Positions 1-5,798 are shown, counted from the stretch's first letter. The stretch: 5,986 nucleotides of DNA from an uncultured Actinomyces sp. (GCA_938030835.1 CALHID010000301.1:1-5986), one strand, 5' to 3'. The notes: generated by a model not told the origin, from the sequence alone. Numbers and translations: made by a program.

Positions 1-692
1 TATCGACCAAGATTGCGGGTCAGCAGGTTCTTCTAGTTTGTGATTCCCCGCGATCGGGCCAGCAATTGAAAGAACTTCGTCAGTGGATTCGCGACACGCA
101 GCCTATTGTCGTCGCGGTTGAGGGTGGTGCGCTTCGCGCGCGTCGTGCCCATCTAAAGCCGGCAATCATCGTCGGTGATATGACTGAAGTACCAGACAGG
201 ATGCTGCGCAGCGGTGCCGAAATTGTTGTTCCGCGTGCTCATGATGGTGATCAGGGGCGTGATCGTCTTAATCGTATGGGGATCGATTATCACCAGGTCG
301 ATCTCACCGCAGCAGCAGTTGATGTGGCGATCAGCGTTTTGAGCTTTATGGATCCTGCCGCAATTGTTGTTGCGGGGGATGCTCGCGAACTTGAGGACTA
401 TCTTGAACTCTCGCGTTCGGTTGTCACGCCCGCCTTCTTGATCCGTTTGCGAGCCGGTGATCTTTTGATTCCAGCGCGGGCTGTCAGCGCTACTTATCGA
501 AGCCGTATCCGCGGTGGTTCGCTCTTCCTCTTGTCATGTGTCCTTCTGATCTCAATGGGTGTTGCGCTCTGGTCAACTCCTTGGGGACACGACCTATTTA
601 CCGGAGTGTGGGATTGGGTTTCGCACCTGTGGTCCCCAACGAATTCAGCAACCTCTGAGCTAGCCAACTGGGCTGGCGCACTCACTGCTTAA
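1..692 (+). CDS. steA: SteA-like protein, C-terminal part (5' end outside window)
   Basis: The reading frame is open from base 3 without a start, so the gene begins upstream; 229 residues are visible. The TTG at 66 lies inside a continuous domain and is not a start. The fragment resembles the C-terminal half of SteA (Rv1697 of M. tuberculosis), a protein with a thiamine-pyrophosphokinase-like fold linked to cell division and septal wall integrity in Corynebacterium. Family landmarks seen are VVAVEGGA, IIVGDM, then TPAFLIRLRAGDLLIPARAVS ahead of a basic YRSRIR stretch. A single hydrophobic segment follows (about nt 513-575, SLFLLSCVLLISMGVAL), probably the membrane anchor, and then a short Ser/Thr/Trp-rich tail. 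The acidic residues of the kinase consensus GDxDS are changed (GDMTE), so enzymatic activity is unlikely. The downstream mctB-like gene starts 12 bases after the stop, which suggests one transcript. Confidence 0.85.
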   Translation, partial: STKIAGQQVLLVCDSPRSGQQLKELRQWIRDTQPIVVAVEGGALRARRAHLKPAIIVGDMTEVPDRMLRSGAEIVVPRAHDGDQGRDRLNRMGIDYHQVDLTAAAVDVAISVLSFMDPAAIVVAGDARELEDYLELSRSVVTPAFLIRLRAGDLLIPARAVSATYRSRIRGGSLFLLSCVLLISMGVALWSTPWGHDLFTGVWDWVSHLWSPTNSATSELANWAGALTA

Positions 693-697
693 GGAAG
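691..697 (+). promoter_or_regulatory. Ribosome binding site of mctB-like gene
   Basis: AAGGAAG lies 7 bases before ATG 705 and overlaps the TAA stop of steA. This supports ATG 705 and coupled expression of the two genes. Confidence 0.65.
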
Positions 698-704
698 ATA
701 TCTC

Positions 705-1610
705 ATGGTGAATTTTCGCTATCACATTGTTTCTTTGATCGCGGTGTTTGTTGCGCTGTGCCTAGGCGTTGTCCTCGGTGCGGGTCCGCTCCAGTCGCGG
801 ATTTCTTCGGGTTTGGGGTCAAAGGCCACCACGGCCTCGTCAAATGAGGCGCTTGCCCAGGCACAGAACAACGGCAAGATTGAAGCGCGCGCGGTTTCTG
901 AACTTGCACAGAGCCGACTCAATGGTTCGCTGAACGGGATTTCGGTTGCGCTAGTAACAGTGCCGGGAACAGATTCTGCGGATGTCGACTCAATGCGTCA
1001 AACCCTCGGACAGGCTGGCGCGCAGGTTTCGGGCGAGGCCGAGCTGACGAATACGTGGCTGAGCGCAGATTCTGCGACTTTCCGTAGTACATTGTCGACG
1101 CCTCTTGCCTCGCACTTGAGCGGTTTGCCGGCAGATGCGGGGGCCGAGGCAGTGATTGCGCAGGCGATCGTGTCTTCATTGACTCAATCCGGATCTGAGC
1201 CTGATCTTGTTAAGCAAATCCTCACGGGTGGAGATACCCCCATTATGAAGATTTCTAAAGATCCTCAGGGTGGCGCTCAGGCAATCGTCGTTATTGGTCC
1301 CAGAGCAAACACAACATCTGCGAATGAAACTTCGGCAGCTACTCCTTTGGCTTCACAAGCATCTTGGGAAGGCTTGGCGAAGATGATCGGCAATGCGCCG
1401 GTCGGTGGCGTTATCTTTGGCGATGCCTCAAGTGACCGTTCCACCATTAGCGCCCTACGCAATGCAAACGTTGCGGCAACGACTGTCGATCAGGTTGGAA
1501 CGACACAGGGAACGATTTCCGCGGTCTTGGCACTTAAGGATGCCCACGCGAGTGCCCGTTCCTTCGGTGTCGGTAGCGGCGCGACCTCAATCTTCCCTCC
1601 CGCTCAGTGA
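705..1610 (+). CDS. mctB: MctB-like (copper transporter family) membrane-anchored protein
   Basis: The 301-residue product has the family's N-terminal signature, NFRYHIVSLIAVFVAL then LGVVLGAGPLQ. This gives a short cytoplasmic tip, one membrane helix (about residues 8-28) and a long extracytoplasmic domain. The C-terminal family motif GTISAVLALKD, followed by FGVGSGATS, is present, and the length is close to the 314 residues of Rv1698. In M. tuberculosis Rv1698 (MctB) limits copper build-up and was earlier studied as an outer-membrane channel. A copper role here is only inferred. The single cysteine lies inside the membrane helix, and the outer domain is Ala/Ser/Thr-rich with few Met and His, so no metal site is evident. 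The steA-mctB order is the conserved actinobacterial one and may point instead to an envelope function shared with SteA. The family assignment is strong; the function is weak. Confidence 0.82.
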   Translation: MVNFRYHIVSLIAVFVALCLGVVLGAGPLQSRISSGLGSKATTASSNEALAQAQNNGKIEARAVSELAQSRLNGSLNGISVALVTVPGTDSADVDSMRQTLGQAGAQVSGEAELTNTWLSADSATFRSTLSTPLASHLSGLPADAGAEAVIAQAIVSSLTQSGSEPDLVKQILTGGDTPIMKISKDPQGGAQAIVVIGPRANTTSANETSAATPLASQASWEGLAKMIGNAPVGGVIFGDASSDRSTISALRNANVAATTVDQVGTTQGTISAVLALKDAHASARSFGVGSGATSIFPPAQ

Positions 1611-1612
1611 GG

Positions 1613-1618
1613 GATAAT
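1613..1618 (+). promoter_or_regulatory. Possible -10 element for a leaderless Nudix transcript
   Basis: GATAAT matches the TATAAT consensus at five of six positions and ends 6 bases before GTG 1625, the spacing at which transcription would start on or next to the start codon. Leaderless mRNAs are common in actinobacteria. No convincing -35 is seen in the pyrimidine-rich stretch upstream. The overlapping GAGGG (1609-1613) could instead act as a ribosome binding site with an 11-base spacer. Confidence 0.35.
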
Positions 1619-1624
1619 AGAACC

Positions 1625-2242
1625 GTGAGTGAATTTCAAGATGAGCATGTCCCTGTTCGCGTAGTGTCGTCTCAGACCGTTTTCGAAGGAAAAGTCTTTG
1701 ATATCCAACGTGATGAGCTGACTCTTGCACACTCTGAACAACCCATTGTTCGTGAATACATGGCGCATCCTGGCGCAGTGGTTATCGTGGTGTTGCGCGG
1801 AGACGAGGGCAACGAGGAAATTCTTCTGGAACGTCAGTATCGTCATCCGGTCCGCGCAAAACTGTGGGAAGTGCCTGCCGGACTCCTTGATATTCCGGGA
1901 GAAGACCCACTGATTGGTGCTCAGAGAGAATTGGCTGAAGAAGCTGATTTGACTGCAGAACACTGGGATGTTCTTCTCGATATCTTCAATTCTCCAGGAT
2001 GTTCGTCTGAATCAATTCGAATCTTCCTTGCGCGAGGCCTGGAGTCAACAGGTGAAACTTTTGACCGTGAGGATGAAGAAGCAGATTTCGAATACCAGTG
2101 GGTGAGTCTTGACGAGGCGGTAACCGCGGCACTTGATGGGCGCCTTCATAATGCGTCAACTGTGTCTGCCGTTCTTGCAACAGATGCGGCACGCCGTCGC
2201 GGCTGGCAGCTTCGTAGCCTCTCATCTCAATGGTTTCGCTGA
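1625..2242 (+). CDS. Nudix hydrolase, probable ADP-ribose pyrophosphatase
   Basis: The 205-residue product resembles the Rv1700 type of Nudix enzyme, which splits ADP-ribose into AMP and ribose 5-phosphate with divalent metal. Family landmarks are HPGAVVIVVL (residues 48-57), LLERQYRHPV (67-76), then WEVPAGLLD running into the Nudix box (86-109). The box shows Glu93, seven residues, then the catalytic core RELAEE (101-106). Box spacing is G-x6-E rather than x5, as I recall for the Rv1700 group. The conserved Gly after EEx is Asp108, which is unusual. A further conserved-looking stretch, FNSPGCSSESIRIFLARGL, follows. I chose GTG 1625 because it has a -10-like element or GAGGG upstream. An in-frame GTG at 1607 overlaps the mctB stop but is preceded by a pyrimidine tract with no ribosome binding site. 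Exact substrate is inferred from family resemblance. Confidence 0.85.
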   Translation: MSEFQDEHVPVRVVSSQTVFEGKVFDIQRDELTLAHSEQPIVREYMAHPGAVVIVVLRGDEGNEEILLERQYRHPVRAKLWEVPAGLLDIPGEDPLIGAQRELAEEADLTAEHWDVLLDIFNSPGCSSESIRIFLARGLESTGETFDREDEEADFEYQWVSLDEAVTAALDGRLHNASTVSAVLATDAARRRGWQLRSLSSQWFR

Positions 2243-2301
2243 CTGAAGGACCTTGGGCCTAAGACTTGTGATGCGAGTCGCGCGAATCGGGCGGTATTTC
2301 G

Positions 2302-2315
2302 CAACGAAAATGTTT
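2302..2315 (+). promoter_or_regulatory. Candidate SufR operator (CAAC-N6-GTTT)
   Basis: CAAC, six bases, then GTTT. This matches seven of eight fixed positions of the CAAC-N6-GTTG box reported for SufR of the cyanobacterium Synechocystis. A flanking G2301/C2316 pair extends the symmetry. The site lies 11 bases before the candidate -10, where the -35 region should be, a sensible place for a repressor. A tight inverted repeat, TTTCG-CAA-CGAAA (2297-2309), overlaps it and is an alternative reading. Whether this organism's SufR uses the cyanobacterial box is not known from the sequence. Confidence 0.35.
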
Positions 2316-2326
2316 CATAAAGAGCG

Positions 2327-2332
2327 TATGCT
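2327..2332 (+). promoter_or_regulatory. Candidate -10 of the suf promoter
   Basis: TATGCT is the best -10-like hexamer in the gap and would place the transcript start near 2338-2340, about 40 bases before GTG 2380. No good -35 is found 16-18 bases upstream, where the sequence is A-rich (around ACGAAA). A promoter of this kind could be weak or dependent on an activator. Confidence 0.35.
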
Positions 2333-2341
2333 TTTCATGAG

Positions 2342-2358
2342 ATTCAAGAGTTGTGAAT
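2342..2358 (+). promoter_or_regulatory. Short inverted repeat near the predicted suf transcript start
   Basis: ATTCA and TGAAT flank a 7-base spacer in a perfect 5-bp inverted repeat just downstream of the predicted start of transcription. The position suits a repressor site that blocks initiation or early elongation. Five-bp arms occur often by chance, so this is only a candidate. Confidence 0.25.
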
Positions 2359-2369
2359 GTTATTCGCTT

Positions 2370-2375
2370 GGAGGG
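2370..2375 (+). promoter_or_regulatory. Ribosome binding site deciding the sufR start
   Basis: GGAGGG sits 4 bases before GTG 2380 and is the only strong Shine-Dalgarno sequence near the gene's 5' end. It lies inside the extension that would be coding if GTG 2353 were used, so it favours GTG 2380. Confidence 0.6.
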
Positions 2376-2379
2376 CAGC

Positions 2380-3072
2380 GTGGAGAGCAGTGATGCGCGC
2401 ACCCGGCAGCAGGTACGTGACCTTGTTGTTGAGAAGGGGCCGGTAACCGCCTCGACAATTGCGCGCATTCTTGGACTGACGACTGCGGCAGTGCGTCGTC
2501 ACCTCACCATCTTGCTTTCTGATAACGAAATTGCTGAGCACGAACCGGGACAGGTAGGGCGACGTGGGCGCGGACGTCCCGCACGCCACTATGTTGCCAC
2601 TGCTCGGGCGCACGAAAAACTTGCTGAAAGTTACTCCGATCTCGCCTCGAAAGCCCTCGGATACCTTGGGCAAGTTGGCGGGGGAGAAGCGATCGATTCT
2701 TTTGCTGCAGCTCGCTCTCGAGAAATCGAAAGGCGCTATGCGGCTACGGTTCGTGAGGCAGGTAGTGACCCGAGGCTGCGAGCTCAAGCACTCGCAGATG
2801 CACTCACTGCTGATGGGTACGCAGCAACGGTTCGCGATATTGGTCGCGGCGGGTATGCTGTCCAGCTCTGCCAGGGGCATTGCCCAATTAGGCAGGTTGC
2901 TGGTGACTTCCCACAGCTGTGTGAGGCTGAGACTGCCGCGTTTTCGCGACTGCTCAATGTTCACGTTCAACGACTTGCAACACTTGCGGGTGGGGAACAC
3001 GTGTGCACAACCAATATTCCGGTTTCTGCCCCCGTGATCTCTCCCGCGGCGCGAGCTGCTCTTCGCAAGTAG
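2380..3072 (+). CDS. sufR: SufR, Fe-S-sensing winged-helix repressor of the suf operon
   Basis: The 230-residue product has an N-terminal winged helix-turn-helix. TASTIARILGLTTAAVRRHL (residues 23-42) covers the helix-turn-helix, and the basic stretch RRGRGRPARHY (61-71) is the wing. The C-terminal half contains all four cysteines: C164-x3-C168-x12-C181-x27-C209, within CQGHCP, FPQLCEAE and EHVCTT. In SufR proteins such cysteines hold an Fe-S cluster, and the cluster-loaded form represses suf genes, so the operon is induced when clusters are damaged or iron is short. Its place directly before sufB matches Rv1460 and implies autoregulation. GTG 2380 is chosen for its GGAGGG. GTG 2353 would add nine residues but has only a poorly spaced AAGAG. 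sufB starts 39 bases after the stop. Confidence 0.88.
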   Translation: MESSDARTRQQVRDLVVEKGPVTASTIARILGLTTAAVRRHLTILLSDNEIAEHEPGQVGRRGRGRPARHYVATARAHEKLAESYSDLASKALGYLGQVGGGEAIDSFAAARSREIERRYAATVREAGSDPRLRAQALADALTADGYAATVRDIGRGGYAVQLCQGHCPIRQVAGDFPQLCEAETAAFSRLLNVHVQRLATLAGGEHVCTTNIPVSAPVISPAARAALRK

Positions 3073-3101
3073 CAGCGCATCACTGAAATAACCGAATTGA
3101 C

Positions 3102-3106
3102 GAGGA
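3102..3106 (+). promoter_or_regulatory. Ribosome binding site of sufB
   Basis: GAGGA followed by an A run lies 5 bases before ATG 3112. It supports ATG 3112 over the in-frame TTG at 3097, which has no ribosome binding site at a usable distance. Confidence 0.65.
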
Positions 3107-3111
3107 AAAAT

Positions 3112-4557
3112 ATGACCCAGTCACCACCGGTCACCGACGCAACTACTCAGATGAGTGACGATGAGATCATTAGCTCCATCGGCGCATACGAGTACGGGTG
3201 GCACGATAACGATGACTATTCGAAAGATGTCCCCCTTGGTATTAATGAGTCGGTTGTCCGTTTTATCTCTGATGTAAAGGACGAACCGCAGTGGATGCGC
3301 GAACGGCGTTTGAAGGCGCTTGAGTTATTCGAGCGTAAGCCAATGCCGACGTGGGGTCCTGATCTTTCGGGTGTCGATTTCGATGCCTTCAAGTACTACG
3401 TGCGTCCCACCGATCGTCAGGTGAATGACTGGGAAGACCTCCCCGAAGAAATTCGTCATACCTACGATCGTCTGGGTATTCCCGAGGCCGAGAAGAACCG
3501 CCTGGTTTCTGGCGTCGCTGCTCAGTATGAATCCGAGGTCGTCTACCAGCAGATCCAAGATGACTTGGAGAAGCAGGGCGTGATCTTCACTGACACCGAC
3601 ACTGGTTTGCGTGAGCATCCCGAGATTTTCGAAGAGTACTTCGGTAAGTGCGTTCCGGCTGGAGACAACAAGTTTTCTGCTCTGAATACCGCAGCGTGGT
3701 CGGGTGGCTCTTTCGTTTACGTCCCGCCGGGTGTACACGTGAACATTCCTCTTCAGGCCTACTTCCGCATCAACACCCAGGCAATGGGACAGTTCGAGCG
3801 AACCCTGATTATTGCTGACGAAGGTTCCTACGTTCACTACGTCGAAGGCTGTACAGCTCCTATTTACGACGAGAACTCTCTGCACTCCGGTGTCATTGAG
3901 ATTTTCGTGAAGAAGGATGCGCGTGTTCGTTACACCACGGTGCAGAACTGGTCGACAAACGTGCTGAACCTCGTGACTCAGCGTGCAATGGTCGACGAGG
4001 GCGGCACCATGGAATGGGTTGACGGCAATATGGGCGCTGCTATCACGATGAAGTACCCTGCTTGCTTCCTCATGGGTGAGCATGCTCGCGGTGAAACTCT
4101 CTCCATTGGTTTCGCTGGTCCGGGGCAGCAGCAAGATACCGGTGCAAAGATGGTCCACATGGCACCCCACACTTCCTCTTCGATCGTGTCGAAGTCGGTG
4201 TCTCGTGGTGGCGGCCGCACTTCCTACCGTGGTCTTGTTCAGATCAATGCGCGTGCCCGTCACTCGAAGTCCAACGTGCTCTGTGACGCGCTTCTTGTGG
4301 ACAAGGTGTCGCGTACTGATACTTATCCCTACGTCGATGTCCGTACTGATGACGTCGAAATGGGACACGAAGCAACTGTTTCTAAGGTTTCCGCCGATCA
4401 GCTCTTCTATCTGATGAGCCGCGGTTTGGATGAGAACGAGGCGATGGCGACAATCGTCCGCGGCTTTGTTGAGCCGATCGCCAAGGAACTCCCCATGGAA
4501 TATGCCCTTGAATTGAACCGACTCATTGAGTTGCAGATGGAAGGATCTGTTGGCTGA
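3112..4557 (+). CDS. sufB: SufB, Fe-S cluster assembly scaffold subunit
   Basis: The 481-residue cytoplasmic protein pairs with SufD and a SufC dimer (SufBC2D), where clusters are built from persulfide sulfur and iron. Landmarks include YEYGWHDNDDYSKDVPLGIN near the N-terminus, SALNTAAWSGGSFVYVPPGV, and the C-terminal QLFYLMSRGL. Cys247 in YVEGCTAP corresponds to E. coli SufB Cys254 (sulfur entry). Cys391 in SNVLCDALL corresponds to Cys405 (cluster building). Glu420 in GHEAT fits Glu434 by spacing. These matches are from memory of the family, not a computed alignment. The length is normal for an intein-free SufB, and the EGC site that hosts an intein in M. tuberculosis is uninterrupted. From codon 73 to the end the gene uses no TTA, CTA or TCA codon, a sign of strong codon selection. 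Its TGA overlaps the sufD ATG (TGATG). Confidence 0.95.
   Translation: MTQSPPVTDATTQMSDDEIISSIGAYEYGWHDNDDYSKDVPLGINESVVRFISDVKDEPQWMRERRLKALELFERKPMPTWGPDLSGVDFDAFKYYVRPTDRQVNDWEDLPEEIRHTYDRLGIPEAEKNRLVSGVAAQYESEVVYQQIQDDLEKQGVIFTDTDTGLREHPEIFEEYFGKCVPAGDNKFSALNTAAWSGGSFVYVPPGVHVNIPLQAYFRINTQAMGQFERTLIIADEGSYVHYVEGCTAPIYDENSLHSGVIEIFVKKDARVRYTTVQNWSTNVLNLVTQRAMVDEGGTMEWVDGNMGAAITMKYPACFLMGEHARGETLSIGFAGPGQQQDTGAKMVHMAPHTSSSIVSKSVSRGGGRTSYRGLVQINARARHSKSNVLCDALLVDKVSRTDTYPYVDVRTDDVEMGHEATVSKVSADQLFYLMSRGLDENEAMATIVRGFVEPIAKELPMEYALELNRLIELQMEGSVG
4399..4424 (+). repeat. Direct repeat copy 1, in sufB
   Basis: These 26 bases encode QLFYLMSRG of SufB (from residue 430) and match 5571-5596 in sufD at 25 of 26 positions (T versus C in a Tyr codon). 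SufB and SufD are paralogues with this shared C-terminal motif, so protein conservation explains much of it, but the near-identity at synonymous positions is notable. Confidence 0.7.
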
Positions 4558-5738
4558 TGACGACCCAAGAGACCGCTGCCCGTCCGCATTCTCACGGAGC
4601 GGGAGCACCCGTAGCACATTCGTCCCGAGGCGATCGCCCCACTTCTTTCTCTCTTGAAGAGATTCCTGCCCCTCATGGGCGCGAAGAAGATTGGCGTTTT
4701 ACCCCGCTTCGTCGAATTGAAAAACTATTTGATCCCAACTTCTTTGAGTCACAGCCCCTGGGCTTGCAGGTGAACGCACCTGCTGAAGTGACTGTTGAAG
4801 AGGTCGGGCGCGATGATTCACGTCTGGGAAGTGTTCTCGCTCCTGGCGACCGCACGTCGGTTGTTGCGTGGAATGCTTTCACCCGCGCACAAATCGTCAC
4901 TGTTCCTCCGCGTACCGAGGTCACCGATCCCGTCATGATTGATATTGACGGTGATGAGCATGCCCGCGTTCAGCACCTGCTTGTCAGTGTTGGAAGCCAG
5001 TCTGCCGCAACCGTTGTTATTAATCACCGAGGCGGCGGTCAAGGCGCGCTCAACCAGACCGTTGAGATTGAGGCAGGTGATGCCTCGGATCTGACAATCG
5101 TTTCAATTCAGGAATGGGACGACACCTACGTACACGCCTCGAATCACCGCATTGCGATTGGCCGTGATGCAAAGGTTCGCCACATTGTGGTTAGCCTTGG
5201 CGGCGACCTTGTACGTATCTGCTCTGATACTGATTACCGTGGTCCTGGCGGCGAATTGACCATGCTTGGCCTGTACTTCGTCGACTCTGGACAACACCTT
5301 GAGCACCGAGTGTTCGTTGACCACTCGCAGCCAAATTGCTACTCCCGTGTGACATACAAGGGTGCACTTCAGGGGAAGGACGCACACTCGGTCTGGATCG
5401 GGGACTGCCTGATTCGCGAGGCTGCCGATGGAACCGATACCTACGAGCTCAACCGTAACCTTGTGCTGAGTGAAGGAGCGAAGGCTGACTCCGTTCCTAA
5501 CCTCGAAATTGAAAACGGTGAAATCGTCGGTGCTGGACATGCATCCGCAACCGGACGCTTTGATGATGAACAGCTCTTCTACCTGATGAGCCGCGGCATC
5601 GACGAAGCTGATGCACGTCGTTTGGTCGTTCGCGGATTCTTCGCCGAACTTATTGAACAAATCGGCGTTCCGCAGGTTCAAGAACACCTGATGAACGCAA
5701 TTGAAAAGGAACTGGAACGCGCCGCTCTTGGCGCCTGA
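4557..5738 (+). CDS. sufD: SufD, Fe-S cluster assembly scaffold subunit
   Basis: The 393-residue product is the paralogous partner of SufB in SufBC2D. REEDWRFTPL (residues 42-51) is a typical SufD N-terminal signature. A central beta-helix region leads to NLEIENGEIVGAGHASATG and then DDEQLFYLMSRGID. His328 in GAGHAS corresponds to E. coli SufD His360, which is needed with SufB Cys405 for cluster formation (assignment from memory of the family). The first 28 or so residues are His/Ala/Ser-rich and look poorly conserved. ATG 4557 shares one base with the sufB stop. GGAAGGA (4539-4545) lies 11 bases upstream, so translation is probably coupled to sufB, which fits the equal amounts of SufB and SufD in the complex. 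The stop is 60 bases before sufC. Confidence 0.93.
   Translation: MTTQETAARPHSHGAGAPVAHSSRGDRPTSFSLEEIPAPHGREEDWRFTPLRRIEKLFDPNFFESQPLGLQVNAPAEVTVEEVGRDDSRLGSVLAPGDRTSVVAWNAFTRAQIVTVPPRTEVTDPVMIDIDGDEHARVQHLLVSVGSQSAATVVINHRGGGQGALNQTVEIEAGDASDLTIVSIQEWDDTYVHASNHRIAIGRDAKVRHIVVSLGGDLVRICSDTDYRGPGGELTMLGLYFVDSGQHLEHRVFVDHSQPNCYSRVTYKGALQGKDAHSVWIGDCLIREAADGTDTYELNRNLVLSEGAKADSVPNLEIENGEIVGAGHASATGRFDDEQLFYLMSRGIDEADARRLVVRGFFAELIEQIGVPQVQEHLMNAIEKELERAALGA
5571..5596 (+). repeat. Direct repeat copy 2, in sufD
   Basis: This is the partner of the sufB copy at 4399-4424, 1172 bases downstream, with one mismatch. It encodes QLFYLMSRG of SufD (from residue 339). The repeat is in the coding frame in both genes. 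Confidence 0.7.
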
Positions 5739-5770
5739 GGCTACACGACAGTAGGACGACAACTACAGTG

Positions 5771-5785
5771 CGGCGTCTAGCGCCG
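5771..5785 (+). other. G+C-rich RNA hairpin before sufC
   Basis: CGGCG-TCTAG-CGCCG gives five G-C/C-G pairs, plus a possible T-G wobble that closes a CTA loop. It lies in the 60-base sufD-sufC gap, 2 bases before the sufC ribosome binding site. It has no T run, so it is not a normal terminator. It could be a processing or stabilising element, or affect ribosome access to sufC. Confidence 0.5.
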
Positions 5786-5787
5786 AA

Positions 5788-5793
5788 GAGGAG
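5788..5793 (+). promoter_or_regulatory. Strong ribosome binding site of sufC
   Basis: GAGGAG lies 5 bases before ATG 5799 in an A-rich setting, the best Shine-Dalgarno in the suf genes seen here. This fits the need for two SufC per SufB and SufD. Confidence 0.7.
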
Positions 5794-5798
5794 AAAAA

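Larger units (their letters stand above)
2243..2379 (+). promoter_or_regulatory. Intergenic control region of the suf operon
   Basis: This is the longest non-coding gap in the window, between the Nudix gene and sufR. It holds a candidate -10, two inverted-repeat candidates and the sufR ribosome binding site, listed separately. TTTCAT also occurs twice in direct orientation (2313-2318 and 2333-2338). I see no stem followed by a T run that would terminate the upstream cluster, so read-through into sufR is possible. Confidence 0.6.

Noticed and set aside
66..68. TTG as the start of the first gene
   Set aside because: The frame is open to base 3 and encodes a plausible conserved strand (QQVLLVCDSPRS) upstream, so the gene is cut by the window edge.
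2282..2302. GCGAA-N11-TTCGC stem as a terminator after the Nudix gene
   Set aside because: The stem is only 5 bp with a long loop and no T run follows; it could be chance.
2353..2355. GTG as the start of sufR
   Set aside because: Only a poorly spaced AAGAG precedes it, while GTG 2380 has GGAGGG. It also overlaps a candidate operator.
2344..3000. 218-residue open frame on the - strand across sufR
   Set aside because: It is in register with sufR codons and shows no family resemblance.
3097..3102. TTGACG as a -35 box or TTG start for sufB
   Set aside because: No -10 lies at a fitting distance downstream, and ATG 3112 has a far better ribosome binding site.
3325..4617. 430-residue open frame on the - strand across sufB
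   Set aside because: It is in codon register with sufB and stays open only because sufB lacks TTA, CTA and TCA codons there. It has no recognisable domain and an unusual His/Arg/Val-rich composition.
5103..5762. 219-residue open frame on the - strand across sufD
   Set aside because: It is in codon register with sufD and has the same explanation; no domain or start signal is recognised.
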